Below, piece after piece: positions 5,321 to 8,594 of a DNA stretch of 8,594 nucleotides. The DNA is from Alphaproteobacteria bacterium (lineage in GTDB: Bacteria > Pseudomonadota > Alphaproteobacteria > Rhizobiales > Aestuariivirgaceae), in assembly GCA_024279045.1 (NCBI GenBank), contig JAJRRZ010000118.1, positions 1 through 8,594 on the forward strand. The letters are read 5' to 3'. A program made the translations under genes and the position numbers. The notes below the pieces were generated by a model, which worked only from the letters and a program-made list of their open reading frames with translations, was not told the DNA's origin and did not search any database. Numbering within the stretch: the stretch's first letter is position 1; each line of letters begins with the position of its first letter.

Positions 5321-8300
5321 ATGCAAGCGGGCAATCTGCAATCCTTGCGCCATGTGCCGTATCCCGCCTTTTTGTGGGATGTGGTTCGCCGGCGCGTCAT
5401 CTGGGCCAATGCCGCGGCGGTGGCCTGGTTCGGTGCGCATGGCCTGGCCGATCTCGTCGAACGTCCCTTTGATGGACGCGAGGCCGGGGTGCGCGTGTTG
5501 ACCGAAACCGCCGAACAGCTTCGTGCGGCGGCCGACAGCGACAAACCGCTGCACGCGGCATTGCATTTTCCTTCCAGTGGCCAGGAAGACCCGTTGCGGG
5601 CGCGCCTGAGCCGCTGCCTGCTGGCCGATGGGCGCGAAGCCTTGCTGGTGGTGGGCGAGCAGCCCGCCAGCACCGCCAGACCGCGCGTGATGTCGGAGAT
5701 TCTGGATGAAATGCCGCAGCCGGTGCTGGCGCTTACCCCGGCTGGCGAGCCGCTGTTCGCCAATGCGGCTGCGCTTGATCTGCTGGGGACGGATGGCTTG
5801 CTGGGCGAGCAGGGGCTGTTTCGCGATGCCGGTGCGCTGCGCGCCTTTCTGATGCGCGCGCGCGATGCCGGCACCGCCATGGACACGCGCGATGCCGGCA
5901 CGCGTGCGGGACACCGCATTCTGCGGCTGACGGCGCGTGCGGCGGCGGATGACGATCTGATCATCATCATGATCAATGACATTACCGACCGCTTGCGCGC
6001 CGAACGCGGCGAAATGCCGGAGATGGCGACCGACGCGGCATGGCAGGCAGCCGATCTCGATGCCCGCCCTCGGGAGAAACAGGAGAAAGCAGCGCAACGC
6101 CCTGTTTCCGCAACCGAAACTGACGGCAAGACCCGTCAGGACACTACCCCCGCGGCGCTGCAGCCGGAGGAACTGGTCCGGTTGCGGCAGATGATGATGG
6201 CGCTGGAAAGGCCGCTATCCCCTGCATCCCCGGCAGATGGGGAGGATGTTGGCGCTCCTTCCCCCGCTATGGATGGCAACACTGTGGTAGAGGAGCCGGA
6301 TTCGGAAACAATTGGTGCTGGTCCCGCCGCTGGCAAGAATGCGGATGGTGATGGCTCCGCCGTTGGCAAGGATGTCGGAACATCCGTAGAAGCCGCGGAA
6401 ACGGAGTCGGCTGCGGATGCGCAGACGGCAACGAGCATGGCTCGTGAACAGGAGGGGGACGCAGGGCCGCCTGCCAGGCGCTCGCGCATTTCCATTCGCG
6501 TCAGAAAGCATACTGCCCCAGACACAGGCGAAGAGGCAGCGGGACAAGCCAACGCCGCAGCGCCAACGTATCCGGAAGAACAGCGGCACGCCAGCGCCGG
6601 TCAGCCCGCCGGCGTGGTCAGTTCTGGTGAAGTGGCGCGCATGGATTCGCCCGGCAAGGATGCATCGGCGGCGGCAAGCGGTATGGATGCGGGTGAAACG
6701 GATGAACCGGCGCAGACACGGGAACAGGCCGGGAAAGCCGCCTCCGAAAAGCAGCAAAGGCAGCCATGGCGGGCAGGGCAGGCAACACAAACGCAACAGC
6801 CTGAACAGGCAGGAAGCCAAAGCCAGCGGGAAGAGCGGCCAGGGCGGGAAAGCACCAAAGCGCCAGGCGCTTCTGCTGGCGCAACGTCTGGCAACCCGTC
6901 TGGCAACGAAACCGCGCCCTCCCGCACGGAGCATCCATCACGCCCGGAGCCACCGCAACTGGTGCGTGATGTGCTCGATCACCGCCCGGAGCCGATCATC
7001 CTGCACCGTTCGGAATCTTTCTATTTCGCCAACCGTGCCGCAAGCGACCTGTTCGGCTACGACACGGATGATCCAGCGTGGGACGATATTGCCCGCGCTC
7101 TTGCCAACAGCCATGATGGCATGCAGGTGCAACTGCCCGCCGCCAATGGCGAACTGTTGTGTTTCACCCTGAAGCGTGATGTGTTTCCCTGGCGTGCTGG
7201 CGTGGTGGTGCAGTCCACTCTGAGACCGCCCGCCGGGGACAGGGACGGCAACACGGCAGACCCCATCCCATCTCCCCTGCCGCCACAGGACGGAGCCGCG
7301 CCATCCGGCACTGGCAGGTCCATTTCCATTCCCGCCACAGGTGCCGCGCAGGGCGAAAACACCCGTCAGGCCGCGCGCCGCACCCCCGCTCCGGTGATAC
7401 GCATACACACCGACCCGGGCGGCAAGGCTGCTTCAGTTGGCGATTCCACCAACAAGACCACTGCGGGAGATGATGCCCCGCACGCCGCCCTGGCAGCCGC
7501 TACGTCTGCCCCCGCCACGTCTGTTCCTGCCACATCTGCCCCCGCCACTCTGGCCGCCGATGGCGCACAGCATGAGCAGCCCATGGACGAAGAGCTGCGC
7601 GCCATGCTGGAAACCGCCGCCGACGGCATCATCACCCTGAACACCCGCGGCGAGATCCTGTCCTTTTCCTCCGGCGCGGAACGGTTGTTCGGCCATGCCG
7701 CGCCACGCGTGCTGGGCCGTCCGTTTCGTGATCTGCTGAGCGAGGAATCGCGCCCTGCGCTGGATGTGCGCCTGGCGCGCCTGCGGCAGGATCCCGCCGC
7801 CGCTCGCCAGCGCGACGAGGGCCGCGAGGTGCTGGGGCTGACCGCTGAAGGCAGGATTATCCCCCTGTATCTGACCATCGGTGTGCTGCAGCACACCCAG
7901 CCGCACGACATCGAGCACCGCGCCAGTTTCTGCGCGGTGGTGCACGACATTTCCGCCTTCAAGCAGCGCGAACGCGAGCTGAAGCGGGCCAAGGAACAGG
8001 CCGAGCAACGCTCTGCCCGCAAGTCGGAATTTCTCGCGCGCATCTCGCATGAACTGCGCACGCCGTTGAACGCCATCCTCGGCTTTTCCGACGTGCTGCG
8101 CCAGGAGCTGTTCGGCCAGTTGGGGAACGAGAAATACCGCGATTATGCCCGCGACATCTACGACTCCGGTGCACATCTGCTCTCTCTGGTCAACGACCTG
8201 CTGGATCTCGCCCGCATAGAGGCCGGGCGCTACGAGCTGGATCTCAAGGAGGTGGATCTGGCGCGCATCGTCGAGGAATCGGTCAACATCCTGCGCGAGC

Positions 8301-8594
8301 AGGCGGGCACGGCGGGCATCACCCTGCGCCGTGTGGTGCCGGAAGATCTGCCACGCGTGGTGGCCGATGCTCGTTCAATCAAGCAGATTTTGATCAACCT
8401 GTTGTCCAACGCGGTGAAATATGGCCGTGAGGGCGACAGCATCACCATTACGCTGCGCCAGCGTTCCGACGGGGGGCTGGAGCTTTCGGTGAAGGACACC
8501 GGCCCCGGCATGAGCGAAGAGGAACTGCACGATGCGCTGGAGCCGTTCCGCCGTGTGCCGCGCACCGGCGAGGACAAGCCCGGCACCGGCCTCG
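5321..8594 (+). CDS. Multi-PAS sensor histidine kinase, PleC/DivJ/PdhS-like (3' end outside window)
   Basis: One uninterrupted frame of at least 1091 codons. PAS-like segments lie at about 1-115 (FLWDVVRRRVIWANAAA), 124-225 (ending in a LIIIMINDITDR strand), 547-633 (PIILHRSESFYFANRAA) and 755-885 (ADGIITLNTRGEILSFSSGAE, ending FCAVVHDISAF). A short coiled segment leads into HisKA, with phospho-acceptor His910 in SHELRTPLNAILGFSDVL; the HExxT form is compatible with both kinase and phosphatase activity. The HATPase domain begins near 1010, with the N box NLLSN at 1026-1030, the G1 box DTGPGM at 1059-1064, and GTGL at the window edge. The core, including the EALEPFR-like sequence after G1, resembles alphaproteobacterial kinases that act on DivK-type regulators. 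No signal peptide or membrane segment is seen, so it is probably cytoplasmic. Linkers 226-546 and 634-754 are rich in Ala, Pro, Gln, Glu and Ser and probably disordered. ATG 5321 has only a weak GGGA upstream; the frame stays open further upstream without a better start. Confidence 0.9.
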   Translation, partial: MQAGNLQSLRHVPYPAFLWDVVRRRVIWANAAAVAWFGAHGLADLVERPFDGREAGVRVLTETAEQLRAAADSDKPLHAALHFPSSGQEDPLRARLSRCLLADGREALLVVGEQPASTARPRVMSEILDEMPQPVLALTPAGEPLFANAAALDLLGTDGLLGEQGLFRDAGALRAFLMRARDAGTAMDTRDAGTRAGHRILRLTARAAADDDLIIIMINDITDRLRAERGEMPEMATDAAWQAADLDARPREKQEKAAQRPVSATETDGKTRQDTTPAALQPEELVRLRQMMMALERPLSPASPADGEDVGAPSPAMDGNTVVEEPDSETIGAGPAAGKNADGDGSAVGKDVGTSVEAAETESAADAQTATSMAREQEGDAGPPARRSRISIRVRKHTAPDTGEEAAGQANAAAPTYPEEQRHASAGQPAGVVSSGEVARMDSPGKDASAAASGMDAGETDEPAQTREQAGKAASEKQQRQPWRAGQATQTQQPEQAGSQSQREERPGRESTKAPGASAGATSGNPSGNETAPSRTEHPSRPEPPQLVRDVLDHRPEPIILHRSESFYFANRAASDLFGYDTDDPAWDDIARALANSHDGMQVQLPAANGELLCFTLKRDVFPWRAGVVVQSTLRPPAGDRDGNTADPIPSPLPPQDGAAPSGTGRSISIPATGAAQGENTRQAARRTPAPVIRIHTDPGGKAASVGDSTNKTTAGDDAPHAALAAATSAPATSVPATSAPATLAADGAQHEQPMDEELRAMLETAADGIITLNTRGEILSFSSGAERLFGHAAPRVLGRPFRDLLSEESRPALDVRLARLRQDPAAARQRDEGREVLGLTAEGRIIPLYLTIGVLQHTQPHDIEHRASFCAVVHDISAFKQRERELKRAKEQAEQRSARKSEFLARISHELRTPLNAILGFSDVLRQELFGQLGNEKYRDYARDIYDSGAHLLSLVNDLLDLARIEAGRYELDLKEVDLARIVEESVNILREQAGTAGITLRRVVPEDLPRVVADARSIKQILINLLSNAVKYGREGDSITITLRQRSDGGLELSVKDTGPGMSEEELHDALEPFRRVPRTGEDKPGTGL
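7499..7558 (+). repeat. Four pentapeptide-coding 15-bp repeats in the second kinase linker
   Basis: Within the kinase frame, residues 727-746 read ATSAP-ATSVP-ATSAP-ATLAA, encoded by four tandem 15-bp units that differ by synonymous and single-residue changes. This is a small low-complexity array in the linker before the last PAS domain and could change in copy number by slippage. It probably sets linker length rather than forming a fold. Confidence 0.7.

Noticed and set aside
5219..6129. Two ~290-codon minus-strand frames opposite the start of the kinase gene.
   Set aside because: Both are antisense to PAS1 and PAS2 of a frame that stays open for over 1000 codons, and their Arg/Ala/Ser-rich products look like reverse-complement artefacts.
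6215..7172. Alternative plus- and minus-strand frames (about 240-250 codons) across the first kinase linker.
   Set aside because: The linker is low complexity, which keeps several frames open. The kinase frame continues without interruption into PAS3 and PAS4, so there is no sign of a frameshift or an embedded gene.
1..8594. CRISPR array, rRNA, or a known non-R-M defence system.
   Set aside because: No regularly spaced repeats, no rRNA sequence and no further defence-associated domains were found on either strand.

Overview
The window looks like a moderately high-GC alphaproteobacterial chromosome. Three things point there. The tRNA-His has U72 and A73, the discriminator pair known from the Caulobacter-type alphaproteobacterial tRNA-His. 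The large kinase on the right has a HisKA/HATPase core resembling the PleC/DivJ/PdhS group of developmental kinases. The element at the left edge is IS5-like (IS427/IS1031 type). No species is proposed.

Left part (1-4532, all minus strand): an accessory restriction-modification cassette. Transcription runs from a small excisionase-like HTH protein (4532-4296) to a complete, roughly 1010-residue SF2 helicase/nuclease Res subunit of the type III-like BPTD_3080 family (4178-1146), then to its partner adenine methyltransferase Mod (from 1077). Mod is broken. After about 313 residues the reading frame runs into the end of an IS5-family element, whose transposase start codon lies at 53 and reads out of the window. 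The remaining Mod keeps the DPPY catalytic motif but lacks the downstream target-recognition and AdoMet-binding parts. The window therefore holds an intact Res beside a methylase that is very probably dead.

Middle (4533-5320): a non-coding stretch with perfect inverted repeats and a tandem 11-bp repeat, then tRNA-His(GUG) on the minus strand (4858-4782), then about 460 bp without a credible gene. The cassette starts right at the 3' side of the tRNA, the usual place for integrative elements. The tandem 11-bp repeat 44 bp from the CCA end could be a recombinase arm site. No integrase is visible in the window.

Right part (5321-8594, plus strand): one uninterrupted reading frame of at least 1091 codons that runs off the edge. 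It encodes a soluble-looking multi-PAS histidine kinase. Four PAS-like segments are separated by two long Ala/Pro/Gln/Glu/Ser-rich, probably disordered linkers, followed by HisKA (His910) and the start of the HATPase domain. It reads as host core genome, divergent from the tRNA.

No wholly new system is evident. The points of most interest are the IS-inactivated Mod beside an intact Res, the unusual tRNA-His used as a likely island boundary, and the linker architecture of the kinase.
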